Shown: in pieces, positions 25,714-34,652 of the stretch
Layout of the letters: each line of letters begins with the position of its first letter
Position numbering within the stretch: the stretch's first letter is position 1
From: Kineococcus sp. TRM81007
Lineage (GTDB): Bacteria > Actinomycetota > Actinomycetes > Actinomycetales > Kineococcaceae
Length of the DNA stretch: 64,000 nt
Assembly (NCBI RefSeq): GCF_022669155.1
Contig: NZ_JALBVB010000016.1
Location: forward strand, 1-64,000
Reading direction: 5' to 3'
Program-made: the position numbers and the translations under genes
The notes under the pieces: model-generated
What the model was told of the DNA's origin: nothing
Databases searched by the model: none
Seen by the model: only the letters and a program-made list of their open reading frames with translations

Positions 25714-27810
25714 GTGCCCGCCCCCGCCCGGGAAACCCCCGGAACCCCCGACGTGCTCGCCGCCGAGCAGCGCCACCTCGACCGCGCCCGCGCCGAGCTG
25801 ACCCGCATGCGCGAGCACGCCCTGTCCCTCACCGCCGACGGCGGCGACCCGCTCGCCGACGCCGCCCTCGCGCTCGCCCTGCACCGGCGCGCCGCGAGCC
25901 TCGTGGACGACCCGTCCACCGCCCTGTTCTTCGGCCGCACCGACCACGACTCCGGCGAGGTGCTGCACATCGGCCGCCGCCACGTCACCGACACCGCCGG
26001 CGACCCCGTCGTCGTGGACTGGCGCGCCGACGTCTCCCGCGGGTTCTACCGGGCCAGCCGCGCCGAGCGCGGCGACGTCCGGTTGCGCCGCCGCTTCGGC
26101 GTCGAGCACGGCCGCCTCACCGCCCACGAGGACGAGCACCTCACCGACCCGGTGCCCGGCGAGGACGAGCGCGCCTCCGCGATCCTCGCCCGCGAGATCG
26201 AGCGCCCCCGCTCAGGCCCCATGCGCGACATCGTCGCCACCATCCAGCCCGAGCAGGACGCCCTCGTGCGCGCCGACGCGTCCACCACCGTGTGCGTGCA
26301 GGGCGCCCCCGGCACCGGCAAGACCGCCGTCGGCCTGCACCGCGCGGCGTGGCTGCTGTACGCGCACCGCGAGCGCCTCACCCGCCAGGGCGTCCTCGTC
26401 GTCGGCCCCAACGCCGCGTTCCTGCAGCACATCGGCGCGGTCCTGCCCGCCCTGGGGGAGGTGCGGGTCGAGCAGCGCACCGTCGCCGGCCTCGTCACCG
26501 CCCCCGGCGGCGGCCGGAAGGACGTGGCCGTGCGCGCCGCCGAACCCGCCGCGGTGGCCGCCCTCAAGGGCGACGCCCGCATGGCCGAGGTCGTCCGCCG
26601 CGCCGTCTGGTCCGCCGTGGGCGACCCGACGCAGGTCCTCGACGGCGGCGCGTTCGTCCTGCCGCGCGGCTCGCGCCGCTGGCGGGTCCCCGGGTACCGG
26701 GTGCGCGAGCTGCTCGACGACCTCGCCGGCCGCGGCATCCGCTACGAGGCCGCCCGCGCCCTGCTGCCGCAGCGCCTCGCCCACGCCGTCCTGCAGCTCT
26801 TCGAGGCCGCCGGCGACTCCCCCGACGACGCCGTGCAGGACGCCGTGGCCCGCAGCACCGACGTCAAGCGCGCCGTGAACCGGCTGCTGCCCGCGCAGGA
26901 CGCGACGAAGGTCCTGCACCGGCTGCTGTCCGACGCGGAGTTCCTCACCGCCTGCTCCGGCGGCGTCCTCGACGGCACCGAACGGGCCCTGCTGCTGTGG
27001 GCGAAGCCCCCGCGCAGCGCCGGCACCGCCAGGTGGACCGACGCCGACGCCGTCCTGGTCGACGAGATCGCCGACCAGCTCACCCGCACCCCCTCGCGCG
27101 CCCACGTCGTCCTCGACGAGGCGCAGGACCTCTCACCCATGCAGCTGCGCGCCGTCGGGCGGCGCTGCTCCACCGGCGCCGCCACCGTCCTCGGCGACAT
27201 CGCCCAGGGCACCACCCCCTGGTCGGCGCGCTCGTGGCCCGAGGTGCTCGAGCACCTGGGCAAGCCCGGCGGCCACGTCGAGGTCCTCGACCGCGGGTTC
27301 CGCGTCCCCTCCGCCGTCATCGACTACGCCGCCCGGCTGCTGCCGGCCATCGCCCCCGAGCTGACCGTGCCGCGCTCGGTGCGCCCCGACCCCGGCCGCC
27401 TCGACGTCCTCGCCGTCGACGGCGACGCGCTCGCCGCGGCCGTCGCCGTCGTCGCGGACCTGCTGCGCGAGGAGGGCTCGATCGGCCTCGTCGTCGCCGA
27501 CGCCACCACCGGCGCCGCGGCGGCCGCCCTCGCCGCCGCCGGCGTGCCCGCCACCCGCCTCGACGAGGCCGCCACCGGCGACGAGCTGCCCGAGCGGGTC
27601 TCCCTCGTGCCCGCCACCCTCGTCAAGGGCCTCGAGTTCGACCGGGTCGTCGTGCTCGAACCCGCCGACGTCGTCGCCGGCGAACCCGACGAGCGCACCG
27701 GCCTGCGCCGGCTGTACGTGGCGCTCACCCGCGCCGTCTCCGCGCTCGCCGTCGTGCACGCCCTGCCCCTGCCCGCGCAGCTGCGCCGCGCCGTAGGCTC
27801 GCCGGCATGA
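25714..27810 (+). CDS. helD: HelD-type RNA polymerase-associated helicase-like ATPase
   Basis: SF1 (UvrD/Rep-like) protein of 698 residues. An N-terminal coiled coil (AAEQRHLDRARAELTRMREHA) is followed by the HelD-specific domain with FFGRTD and VVDWRADVSRGFYRA. Then come Walker A QGAPGTGKT (about residue 196), Walker B VVLDEAQDLSPMQ, and C-terminal LVKGLEFDRVVVLEP and LYVALTRAV. HelD proteins recycle RNA polymerase from nucleic acids, and some confer rifampicin tolerance. GTG 25714 sits four bases after GGAGG and is preferred to GTG 25663. The stop overlaps the rhodanese start (ATGA). Confidence 0.92.
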   Translation: MPAPARETPGTPDVLAAEQRHLDRARAELTRMREHALSLTADGGDPLADAALALALHRRAASLVDDPSTALFFGRTDHDSGEVLHIGRRHVTDTAGDPVVVDWRADVSRGFYRASRAERGDVRLRRRFGVEHGRLTAHEDEHLTDPVPGEDERASAILAREIERPRSGPMRDIVATIQPEQDALVRADASTTVCVQGAPGTGKTAVGLHRAAWLLYAHRERLTRQGVLVVGPNAAFLQHIGAVLPALGEVRVEQRTVAGLVTAPGGGRKDVAVRAAEPAAVAALKGDARMAEVVRRAVWSAVGDPTQVLDGGAFVLPRGSRRWRVPGYRVRELLDDLAGRGIRYEAARALLPQRLAHAVLQLFEAAGDSPDDAVQDAVARSTDVKRAVNRLLPAQDATKVLHRLLSDAEFLTACSGGVLDGTERALLLWAKPPRSAGTARWTDADAVLVDEIADQLTRTPSRAHVVLDEAQDLSPMQLRAVGRRCSTGAATVLGDIAQGTTPWSARSWPEVLEHLGKPGGHVEVLDRGFRVPSAVIDYAARLLPAIAPELTVPRSVRPDPGRLDVLAVDGDALAAAVAVVADLLREEGSIGLVVADATTGAAAAALAAAGVPATRLDEAATGDELPERVSLVPATLVKGLEFDRVVVLEPADVVAGEPDERTGLRRLYVALTRAVSALAVVHALPLPAQLRRAVGSPA
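27794..27799 (+). promoter_or_regulatory. -10 box inside helD for the rhodanese gene
   Basis: TAGGCT (TANNNT) ends seven bases before ATG 27807 and lies in the last codons of helD, offering an internal leaderless promoter besides readthrough. Confidence 0.45.
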
Positions 27811-28130
27811 GCGAGGTCCCCTCCGTCACCGCCGCCGACGTCCCCGCCGACGCCACGATCCTCGACGTCCGCGAGGACGACGAGTGGGTCGCCGGGCACG
27901 CCGACGGCGCCCTGCACATCCCCATGGGCGAGGTGCCGCAGCGCCTCGGCGAGCTGCCCGAGGGCGAGCTGCACGTCGTGTGCCGCGCCGGCGGCCGCTC
28001 CCTCCGGGTGGCGCAGTGGCTCTCCCAGAACGGCTACGAGGTGGTCAACGTCGACGGCGGCATGGGCGCGTGGGCGGACGCCGGCCGCCCCATGGTCTCC
28101 GAGTCGGGGGGCGAGCCCTTCGTGCGCTGA
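27807..28130 (+). CDS. Single-domain rhodanese
   Basis: A 107-residue sulfurtransferase domain. DVREDDEWVAGHADGALHIP and the active-site loop CRAGGRS (Cys59 to Ser65) are complete, and NVDGGMGAWADAG closes the fold. It accepts sulfane sulfur on Cys59; acceptor unknown. The ATG overlaps the helD stop by four bases. No other sulfur gene is adjacent. Confidence 0.93.
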   Translation: MSEVPSVTAADVPADATILDVREDDEWVAGHADGALHIPMGEVPQRLGELPEGELHVVCRAGGRSLRVAQWLSQNGYEVVNVDGGMGAWADAGRPMVSESGGEPFVR

Positions 28131-28334
28131 TCCTCGCGGGGGCGGGGTTCTCCCGGTCGGGTTCTCGGCCGGGTGGCGGGGTGCCCCGACGTCCGGAGCT
28201 CGCGCCCACGTCGTGACGTGACGCGCGCTGGGACGGCGGCGCGAGCGGAGAGCCGGCCGCAGCACCACCGACGGCCCACCAGGGCGACCACCGCGCAGTC
28301 GACCGGACCACCGGGGCGCACGGCCGGGAGACGC

Positions 28335-29282
28335 TCAGGACACCTTCGCCGCGCGACCGGCGTACCCCTCCACGGTGAGCATCGGGGGCCGTTCGCTGAC
28401 GTCCAGCACGTGCGTGACGGGGGCGTAGTGCCCGTACCCGTCCCGGGCGAACTGGGTGATCGCCGGGCGGTCGCCGGTGGCGCCCAGGGCGCGCTCGTGC
28501 ACGACGTGGGAGATCTGCGCGGCCATCCGCCCCAGCGCGGCGGTGTCCTGGTGGCTGTGCCTGCGGCGGCCCAGGTCGACCTGGGCGATGGCCCCGAGGC
28601 CGCGCAGGCGCAGCGCGTCGATGAGCATCGCGATCTCCACGCCGTACCCGCCGCCGAACGGCACCGCCTCCAGCAGCCGGCGCCGGCCCGCGTACTCCCC
28701 GGCCAGCGGCTGCACCACCCCGGTCAGCTCGGGGAAGTACCGGGCCAGCAGCGGGCGGGCGACCAGCTCGGTGACGCGGCCGCCGGAGGAGTCGCCGGAC
28801 CCCTGCAGGGGCCGGTCGTAGCAGCCCTTGACGAGCTCGACGGACGGGTCGGCCAGCAGCGGCCCCAGCAGGCCGGTGACGAGCTGCGGCTGCGGGTCCA
28901 CCAGGTCGGCGTCGACGAACACGACGACGTCGCCGGAGGTCACGGCGAGCGACTTCCACAGCACCTCGCCCTTGCCGGGGCGCGAGCCGACCTCCGGCAG
29001 CACGTCGTCGCGGTGGTGCACGACGGCGCCGGCAGCTTCGGCGGCCTCGGCGGTGCCGTCGGTGGAGCCGGAGTCCATGACGACGACCTCGTCGACCAGG
29101 CCGGTCTCCTCCGCCAGGCGGCGCACCATGCGCACGACCCCGCCCACGGTGGGCTCCTCGTCCAGCGCCGGCAGCACCACGCTGACGCGGGTGCGGCCCT
29201 TGTCGGCGCGCAGCCGGGACACGGGCCAGTCCCGCGCCCGGGACGTCGACCGGTCGAACCACGCCTGCACGGGCAGCTTCAC
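28335..29282 (-). CDS. gpgS: Glucosyl-3-phosphoglycerate synthase
   Basis: GT-A glycosyltransferase of 315 residues (GT81) that transfers glucose from an NDP donor to 3-phosphoglycerate, the first step to glucosylglycerate and to mycobacterial methylglucose lipopolysaccharide. Features: RVSVVLPALDEEPTVGGVV, VMDSGSTDGT, GKGEVLWKSL, the metal-binding VDADLVDP, PLAGEYAGRR and GGYGVEIAMLID, and a C-terminal HxH (RRRHSHQD). GTG 29282 follows AGGAGGTGA. The phosphatase GpgP is not adjacent. In free-living actinobacteria the product may serve as a compatible solute. Confidence 0.93.
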   Translation of the reverse strand: MKLPVQAWFDRSTSRARDWPVSRLRADKGRTRVSVVLPALDEEPTVGGVVRMVRRLAEETGLVDEVVVMDSGSTDGTAEAAEAAGAVVHHRDDVLPEVGSRPGKGEVLWKSLAVTSGDVVVFVDADLVDPQPQLVTGLLGPLLADPSVELVKGCYDRPLQGSGDSSGGRVTELVARPLLARYFPELTGVVQPLAGEYAGRRRLLEAVPFGGGYGVEIAMLIDALRLRGLGAIAQVDLGRRRHSHQDTAALGRMAAQISHVVHERALGATGDRPAITQFARDGYGHYAPVTHVLDVSERPPMLTVEGYAGRAAKVS

Positions 29283-29519
29283 GCGTCACCTCCTGGTCGG
29301 GGCGTGCTCGATCACCGTCGCACGCCGCGGGGCGGCCGTGACAGGTGCGCGGGCCGGAGTTCACACGCGCGCAACACGGCACGGTCCCGGCGGGTCGCTG
29401 CTGGGCCGGGAGGGTGATCGGGAGCACCCTGGAGGGGGAACCGCGGCGGCGCAGGTTTGGTCGCCGGGCGGCTCGGGTACCTACGGTGCCGTCAGGTGGC
29501 GGCTGGGTCAGGAGGACGG

Positions 29520-29969
29520 ATGCCGACGGGTGTTGGCCCGGTGCCGGCGACGCACTGGTCGTCGTTCGAGCACGACGCGGCGTCTGTCCCCAGGGCCAGG
29601 CGCGCCGTCCGCTGCGTGCTGGACGGGGCGGGTCTCGACGCGGAGGCCACGGCGGAGATCGAGATCGTCGTCTCGGAGATCGTGGGCAACTCGGTGCGCC
29701 ACGCGCGCCCGCTGGGCGACGGCGGCATCCACGTGCGGTGCCTGATCACGTGCGACGACGGTGCGCACGTGGAGATCGCCGTGACCGACGGCGGCGCACC
29801 CGGGCGGGTGGTGAGCGCCCGCTCGGTGGACGACGGGTCGACCTCCGGGCGGGGCCTGCGCATCGTGGAGGGCCTGGCCGACGAGTGGGGGGTCGTGGAG
29901 AACCTCGACGACTTCAGCCGCACGGTGTGGGCGTCGTTCGGCGGGCCCACCCGTCTGCACCCGCACTGA
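29520..29969 (+). CDS. HATPase_c_2 ATP-binding regulator (RsbW/anti-sigma-like), second
   Basis: A 149-residue single-domain GHKL ATPase. The N-box VSEIVGNSVRHA, G1 DGGAPG and G2 GRGLRIVEGL identify an RsbW/SpoIIAB-like kinase or anti-sigma factor. Residues 1-20 precede the fold (SSFEHDAASVPRARRAVRC being the usual first helix). ATG 29520 has a strong AGGAGG site. It is followed 105 bases on by a SpoIIE-type phosphatase gene in the same direction, a classic kinase/phosphatase pairing in partner switching, although no STAS antagonist gene lies between. Confidence 0.87.
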   Translation: MPTGVGPVPATHWSSFEHDAASVPRARRAVRCVLDGAGLDAEATAEIEIVVSEIVGNSVRHARPLGDGGIHVRCLITCDDGAHVEIAVTDGGAPGRVVSARSVDDGSTSGRGLRIVEGLADEWGVVENLDDFSRTVWASFGGPTRLHPH

Positions 29970-30074
29970 GCACCCCACCCGGCCGGTCACGGAACGGCAG
30001 ACGCTGATCGCTCAGCGCGATAAACTGGGCGGCGGAGCTGGAGACGACCGGCGCTGCTGACCGGGGGAGGGCGA

Positions 30075-32321
30075 GTGGACCGCTCTCCGGTCACCGCTGT
30101 CGACGCCCCCCCGCACCGCCCCCACCTCGACGTCGCGGACCTGCGGCTGCTGGAGCGCACGACCACCCGCCTCGCCGCCGCGCTCACCGTGCGCGACGCG
30201 GTCGACGCCGTCCTGGCCACCGTGCGGGAGGCGCTGGACGCCTCCACCTGCGGCGTCTTCCTCCTCGACGACGACGGCACCGCCCTCGTGCCCGCCGGTG
30301 GCGACCTCGCCGGCCCCCGCCCGGCGGGGCGAGCCCCCCACCTGCCGCTGACCGCCTCCGCCCCCAGCGCGCAGGCCGCCCGCACCCGCGCCCCGGTGCT
30401 GCTGCGCTCACCCGGCGAGCTCGCCGCCCGCTTCGACGACCCCCTCAACGAGCGCCTCGTCGCCGCCGGGGAACGGTCCTGGGCGGTGCTGCCGATGCTC
30501 ACCGAGGCGGGGCTGATCGGCGTCCTGCGGGTGGGCCTGCCCCGGGAGGGCTCCCTGGACGAGGTGCAGCAGCTGCTGGCCGCCACCCTCGCCGGGCAGT
30601 GCGCCTGCGCCGTGGAGCGGGCGCGCCTGTTCGACGCCGCCCGCGACGCCGCCCGCGACGCCCGGCGCGCCGAGCAGCGCTACCGCACCCTCGCCGAGGC
30701 CGGGCGCCTCGACGTGTTCACCGCCGCCCCCGGGCGCGGCCTCACCAGCGACCTGCCCGGCTGGCGGGCCCTCACCGGCCGCGACGGCGACCTCCTCGGC
30801 GGCGGCTGGACCGCGGACGTGCACCCGGCGGACCTGCCGGGCCTGCTCACCGAGGCCGCCACCGCCGTGCGCGCGGGCCGCGCCGCCACCGCCCGCCTGC
30901 GCGTGCGCACCCCCGCCGGCTGGCGCTGGCTGGCCGTCACCGCGCAGCCGGTGCCCGTGGACCCGGACGACCCGACCGGCCCCGTCCTGGAGTGGGTCGG
31001 CGCCGTCGAGGACGTCGACGAACGGGTCCGCGCCCGCCGGCGCACCCGCGCCCTGCAGGGCCTGACCGCGGCCCTGTCCACGGCCACCACCCGCGCCGGC
31101 GTCGTCGACGCCGCCCTGCGCGCCTGCCTGCAGCTGCCCGGCACCACCCGCGCCAGCCTGACGCTGCTCGAGGAGGAGCGCGGCCCGCGCGGCGCCGTGG
31201 CCGTGCACCGCCTGCGGCGCGACGGCCGGCGCGAGCACCTGGTGCGCGGCGACCGCACCGCCGCCGAGCTGCTGCGCGACGTCGAGGCGTGCGCCGCCGC
31301 CGGCGGCTGGTACGTCGCCGGCACCGCCGGCGCCGCGGCCCTGCCCGCCTGGACGCGCCCGGTCTACCTGGAGGCGCTCGCCGAAGGGGACGCGGCCTGG
31401 GCCGTGCTGCCCCTGGTCACCCCGCGCCGCCACCTCGGCGGCCTCGTCATCGGGTCCAGCGAGGACTGCGGCACCTGTGCCGCCTGCGCCGGCGGCGCCG
31501 CTGTCCTCGACGACGAGGAGCGCTGCTTCCTGCTGGCCCTGGCCGGGCAGGTCGCCGGCGCCCTGGACCGGGTGGAGCTGCTGGAGCGCGAGCGCGGCAC
31601 CGCCCGCGTGCTGCAGGAGGCCCTCAAGCCCGGCCCCCTGGTGCGCGTGCCGTGGCTGCTCGCCCACCGGTCCACCTCGACCAGCGCCGGCGTGGACGTC
31701 GGCGGGGACTGGGCCGAGCTCGTCGCCGTCGGGGGCGACCGCGTCGCCGTGGTCCTCGGCGACGTCATGGGCAGGGGGGCGCGGGCCGCGACCGTCATGG
31801 GTGAGGTGCGCGCGCAGGTGCGGGCCCTGGCCCTCGTGGACCCGCACCCGGCCGCCGTGCTGCGCGGGCTGGACGCGTGCGCGGCCGCCACCGGTGCGGA
31901 CGACCTCGTGACCCTGGCCTACGTGCTGCTCTCGCGCGACGGCACCGCGCTCGCCGCCTCCGCCGGGCACCCCCCGCCGCTGCTGCTCGCCGGCGGCACC
32001 GCCCGCTACCTGGACGTGCCGGCCGGGCCACCCGTGGGGGCGTTGCTGGACGGCGCCGGGGCGCGGGCCCGCGACGGCGTGCTGGAGCTGCGGCTGGGAC
32101 CGGGGGAGGAGCTGGTGCTGTTCTCCGACGGCCTGGTGGAGACGCGCGACCGCCCCCTGGACGAGGGGATGGCCGCGGCCCGGCAGCAGGTCGCCGGCTG
32201 CGGCGGCGCGCCCCTCGCCGAGCTCGTCGACGACCTGGTGCGCGCCCTGACGAGCGGAGAGCCCGGCGACGACGACCTGACCGTCCTCGCGGTGCGCCGC
32301 ACCGGCGCCGGCGTGCTCTAG
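30075..32321 (+). CDS. GAF-PAS-GAF-SpoIIE (PP2C) phosphatase with a CxxCxxC cluster
   Basis: Sensor phosphatase of 748 residues: GAF (about 22-185), PAS (202-315, HPADLPGLL), GAF (328-505) and PP2C (525-745). The metal ligands in VGGDWAELV, GDVMGRG, FSDGLVETR and DDDLTVLAVRR are kept, though WAE replaces the usual WYD. The second GAF contains SSEDCGTCAACAGG, a CxxCxxC cluster that could bind metal or sense redox. It lacks the C-terminal tail shared by the other two phosphatases. GTG 30075 follows GGGGGAGGG. It is probably linked to the HATPase gene upstream. Confidence 0.92.
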   Translation: MDRSPVTAVDAPPHRPHLDVADLRLLERTTTRLAAALTVRDAVDAVLATVREALDASTCGVFLLDDDGTALVPAGGDLAGPRPAGRAPHLPLTASAPSAQAARTRAPVLLRSPGELAARFDDPLNERLVAAGERSWAVLPMLTEAGLIGVLRVGLPREGSLDEVQQLLAATLAGQCACAVERARLFDAARDAARDARRAEQRYRTLAEAGRLDVFTAAPGRGLTSDLPGWRALTGRDGDLLGGGWTADVHPADLPGLLTEAATAVRAGRAATARLRVRTPAGWRWLAVTAQPVPVDPDDPTGPVLEWVGAVEDVDERVRARRRTRALQGLTAALSTATTRAGVVDAALRACLQLPGTTRASLTLLEEERGPRGAVAVHRLRRDGRREHLVRGDRTAAELLRDVEACAAAGGWYVAGTAGAAALPAWTRPVYLEALAEGDAAWAVLPLVTPRRHLGGLVIGSSEDCGTCAACAGGAAVLDDEERCFLLALAGQVAGALDRVELLERERGTARVLQEALKPGPLVRVPWLLAHRSTSTSAGVDVGGDWAELVAVGGDRVAVVLGDVMGRGARAATVMGEVRAQVRALALVDPHPAAVLRGLDACAAATGADDLVTLAYVLLSRDGTALAASAGHPPPLLLAGGTARYLDVPAGPPVGALLDGAGARARDGVLELRLGPGEELVLFSDGLVETRDRPLDEGMAAARQQVAGCGGAPLAELVDDLVRALTSGEPGDDDLTVLAVRRTGAGVL

Positions 32322-32324
32322 CCT
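32319..32324 (+). promoter_or_regulatory. -10 box overlapping the phosphatase stop codon
   Basis: TAGCCT includes the TAG stop of the phosphatase gene and ends seven bases before GTG 32332, which lacks a ribosome-binding site. Probable leaderless promoter. Confidence 0.45.
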
Positions 32325-32331
32325 CGCCAGC

Positions 32332-33126
32332 GTGCCGCCGTCGCAGCCGTCCCCGACGCCGCCCGCGCAGCCGGGCCCCGCGCCGTCGCCCACCGTGGCC
32401 GTCGTGGTCCCCGCCAAGGACGAGGCCGAGCGGATCGCCGCCACCGTGACCGCGCTGCGCGCGCTGCCCGTGACCGACCTCGTCGTCGTCGTCGACGACG
32501 GCTCCTCCGACGGCACCGCCCGGCTGGCGCGCGAGGCCGGGGCCGTCGTCGTCGCCCACGAGCGCAACCGCGGCAAGGCCGCGGCGATGACCACCGGTGC
32601 CCGTGCCGTCGCCGCCCACGAGGCCGCGAACCCGCGGCCCGGCACCGGCCCGCGGCCGCTGCTGTTCGTCGACGCGGACCTGGCGGAGACCGCGGCGGCC
32701 ACCGCGCCGCTGACGGTGCCGGTCCTGGCCGGTGAGGCGGACATGACGATCGCGGTCCTGCCGCAGCAGGCCACCGCCGGCGGCGGGCGCGGCCTCGTCG
32801 TGGGGCTGGCGCGCCGCGGCACGCTGGCGGCCGCCGGCTGGTCGCCGCAGCAGCCGCTGTCGGGGATGCGCTGCCTGACCCGTGCGGCGTTCGAGGCGGC
32901 CCAGCCGCTGGCGCGCGGGTGGGGCGTGGAGACGGCCCTGACGATCGACCTGCTGCGCGCGGGCCTGCGGGTGGTGGAGGTGCCGTGCGAGCTGCACCAC
33001 CGGGTCACCGGCACCGACCTGCGCGCGCAGCTGCACCGCGCGGCGCAGTACCGGGACGTGGCGCGGGCCCTGCTGCGCCGGGGCGCGGCCGGTGCGCTGC
33101 TGCCCGCCCGCCGCTCCGGTGCCTGA
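32332..33126 (+). CDS. Glycosyltransferase family 2 protein
   Basis: A 264-residue GT-A transferase. After a Pro-rich leader comes VAVVVPAKDEAERIAATV, then VVVDDGSSDGTARLAREAGA, NRGKAAAMTTGA and the metal-binding FVDADLAET. The segment SGMRCLTRAAFEAAQPLARGWGVETALTIDLLRAG resembles dolichyl- or polyprenyl-phosphate sugar synthases and GpgS-like enzymes. There is no C-terminal membrane region. Its end overlaps by eight bases the gene for an MptB-like polyprenol-phosphate-dependent transferase, so it may make that enzyme's lipid-linked donor, which is inference. Confidence 0.88.
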   Translation: MPPSQPSPTPPAQPGPAPSPTVAVVVPAKDEAERIAATVTALRALPVTDLVVVVDDGSSDGTARLAREAGAVVVAHERNRGKAAAMTTGARAVAAHEAANPRPGTGPRPLLFVDADLAETAAATAPLTVPVLAGEADMTIAVLPQQATAGGGRGLVVGLARRGTLAAAGWSPQQPLSGMRCLTRAAFEAAQPLARGWGVETALTIDLLRAGLRVVEVPCELHHRVTGTDLRAQLHRAAQYRDVARALLRRGAAGALLPARRSGA

Positions 33127-34633
33127 GGCGCCCCGGCGCCCGTCCGCCGCCGCGGTGGCCGGGGTGTCGTGCCTGCCCGCCGCGGCGGGCGGTGCCACGG
33201 CGCTCGCCCTGCTGTGCTGGCTGGCCGTGGCCGTGGCCGGGCCCTCGGCGGCGGTGCCCGGGCTGGGGCCCGGCGTGCTGCCGGTGGACCTGGGGCTGCG
33301 GCCGTCGTCCGCGCTGGTCAGCGCCCTGCTGGCGGTCTCGGTGCTCGCCGGTGGCGTCGCGGTGCTCACAGGCCTGACCGCCGTGGCGCGGGGGTGGCGG
33401 CCGCGGCGCCTGCTGCTGCTGGCGGCCACCGGCGCCGTCGCGACGGCCCTGGTGCCGCCGGTGGGTTCGGCCGACCACCTCAGCTACGCCGCGTACGGGC
33501 GCATCGCGGCGCTGGGCGCCGACCCGTACGCCGAGCCGCCGGACGCCTTCGCGGGCGGCGCGGACCCGGTCGCCTCGGCGGTGCGCGACCCGTGGCGCTC
33601 CACGACGTCGGTGTACGGGCCGGTGGGCACGGCCGTGCACGCCCTGACGTCCCTGGTGGGCGGGGAGTCGGTGCGCGCCACCGTGTGGTGCTGGCAGCTG
33701 GTGCTGCTGGTGGCGTGGGCGGCGGTGGCCGCCGGCCTGCACGTCGCGCTGCGCGGGCAGCCGGCGCTGCGGGCGCGCGCGCACGTGCTGTGGACGGCGA
33801 ACCCGCTGCTGCTGACCGTCGGCCTGGGCGGTGCGCACGCGGACGTGCTGGCGGGTGCGGGGGCGGTGGGCGTGCTGCTGCTGGCGCCGCGGTACCCGTT
33901 CGCGGCGGGCGCGGCGCTGGCCGTGGCGGTCGGCACGAAGCTGCCGTACGGGGCGGTGGGCGCCGGGGTGCTGGTGGCGTGGTGGGCCGCGCGCCGCACC
34001 GGCGGCCCGGGCACGGGCTGGCTGCTGCGGGGGCTGACCGGTGCGCTGGTGCTGCTGGTGCCCGCCCACCTGTGGGCGGGCGCGCACGCCTACGACCAGG
34101 CCCGCACCGCCAGCCGGTACGTGTCGCTGGCGACCGTGTGGCGGCCGCTGGTGGACGCCGGCGTGCCGCGCTCGGTGCTGCTGCCGGGCACGCTGGCGCT
34201 CATGGCGGTGGTGGCGGTGCTGTGGTGGCCGCTGCTGGTGGGGCGGGCCCGGTCGCTGCCGTTCAGCCCCGGTCGCTGGCGCCGGTGCGCGGCGGGCGTG
34301 ACCGCCGTGCTGGCGCTGGGCTACCTGCTGGCCGCGCCGTACGAGCTGCCCTGGTACGACCTGCTGCTGTGGGGGCCGCTGGCGCTGGCGGCCGCCGCGC
34401 CCGCCGGGGTGGCCGGCGGGTGGCTGGAGCGCGTGGTGGCGGTGCGGCTGACGCTGCTGGCGCTGGCGTACGTGCCGGGGCTGGTGGACGGCATGTCCCC
34501 GGCCGTGGAGGCGGTGACGCTGGGGTACCGGCGCGAGGTGGGCCCGTGGGTGGCGTGGTCGGCGCTGCTGACGGCGCTGGCGCTGGGAGTGGCGCTGCGG
34601 CGGTGGGCCGCGGCCGGTGCGCGCGCGGCGTGA
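33119..34633 (+). CDS. MptB-like polyprenol-phosphate-mannose-dependent alpha-mannosyltransferase
   Basis: Polytopic GT-C-type transferase of 504 residues, about twelve membrane helices. The first loop has the family hallmark SADHLSYAAYGRIAALGADPYAEPP, followed by DPWRSTTSVYGPVGTAVH. VLWTANPLLLTVGLGGAHADVL and GTKLPYGAVGAG match further conserved blocks. MptA/MptB elongate the alpha-1,6-mannan core of lipomannan with polyprenyl-phospho-mannose. GTG 33119 overlaps the previous gene by eight bases and is preferred to an upstream start inside that gene. Confidence 0.82.
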   Translation: MPEAPRRPSAAAVAGVSCLPAAAGGATALALLCWLAVAVAGPSAAVPGLGPGVLPVDLGLRPSSALVSALLAVSVLAGGVAVLTGLTAVARGWRPRRLLLLAATGAVATALVPPVGSADHLSYAAYGRIAALGADPYAEPPDAFAGGADPVASAVRDPWRSTTSVYGPVGTAVHALTSLVGGESVRATVWCWQLVLLVAWAAVAAGLHVALRGQPALRARAHVLWTANPLLLTVGLGGAHADVLAGAGAVGVLLLAPRYPFAAGAALAVAVGTKLPYGAVGAGVLVAWWAARRTGGPGTGWLLRGLTGALVLLVPAHLWAGAHAYDQARTASRYVSLATVWRPLVDAGVPRSVLLPGTLALMAVVAVLWWPLLVGRARSLPFSPGRWRRCAAGVTAVLALGYLLAAPYELPWYDLLLWGPLALAAAAPAGVAGGWLERVVAVRLTLLALAYVPGLVDGMSPAVEAVTLGYRREVGPWVAWSALLTALALGVALRRWAAAGARAA

Positions 34634-34652
34634 GCCGGCCCCGGGTGCGACG

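Noticed and set aside
29991-30026. Possible alternative-sigma promoter (GGAAC, then CGATAAACT) before the third phosphatase gene
   Set aside because: Spacing and -10 sequence do not fit a known class well enough; TAAACT at 30021-30026 has no matching -35 box.
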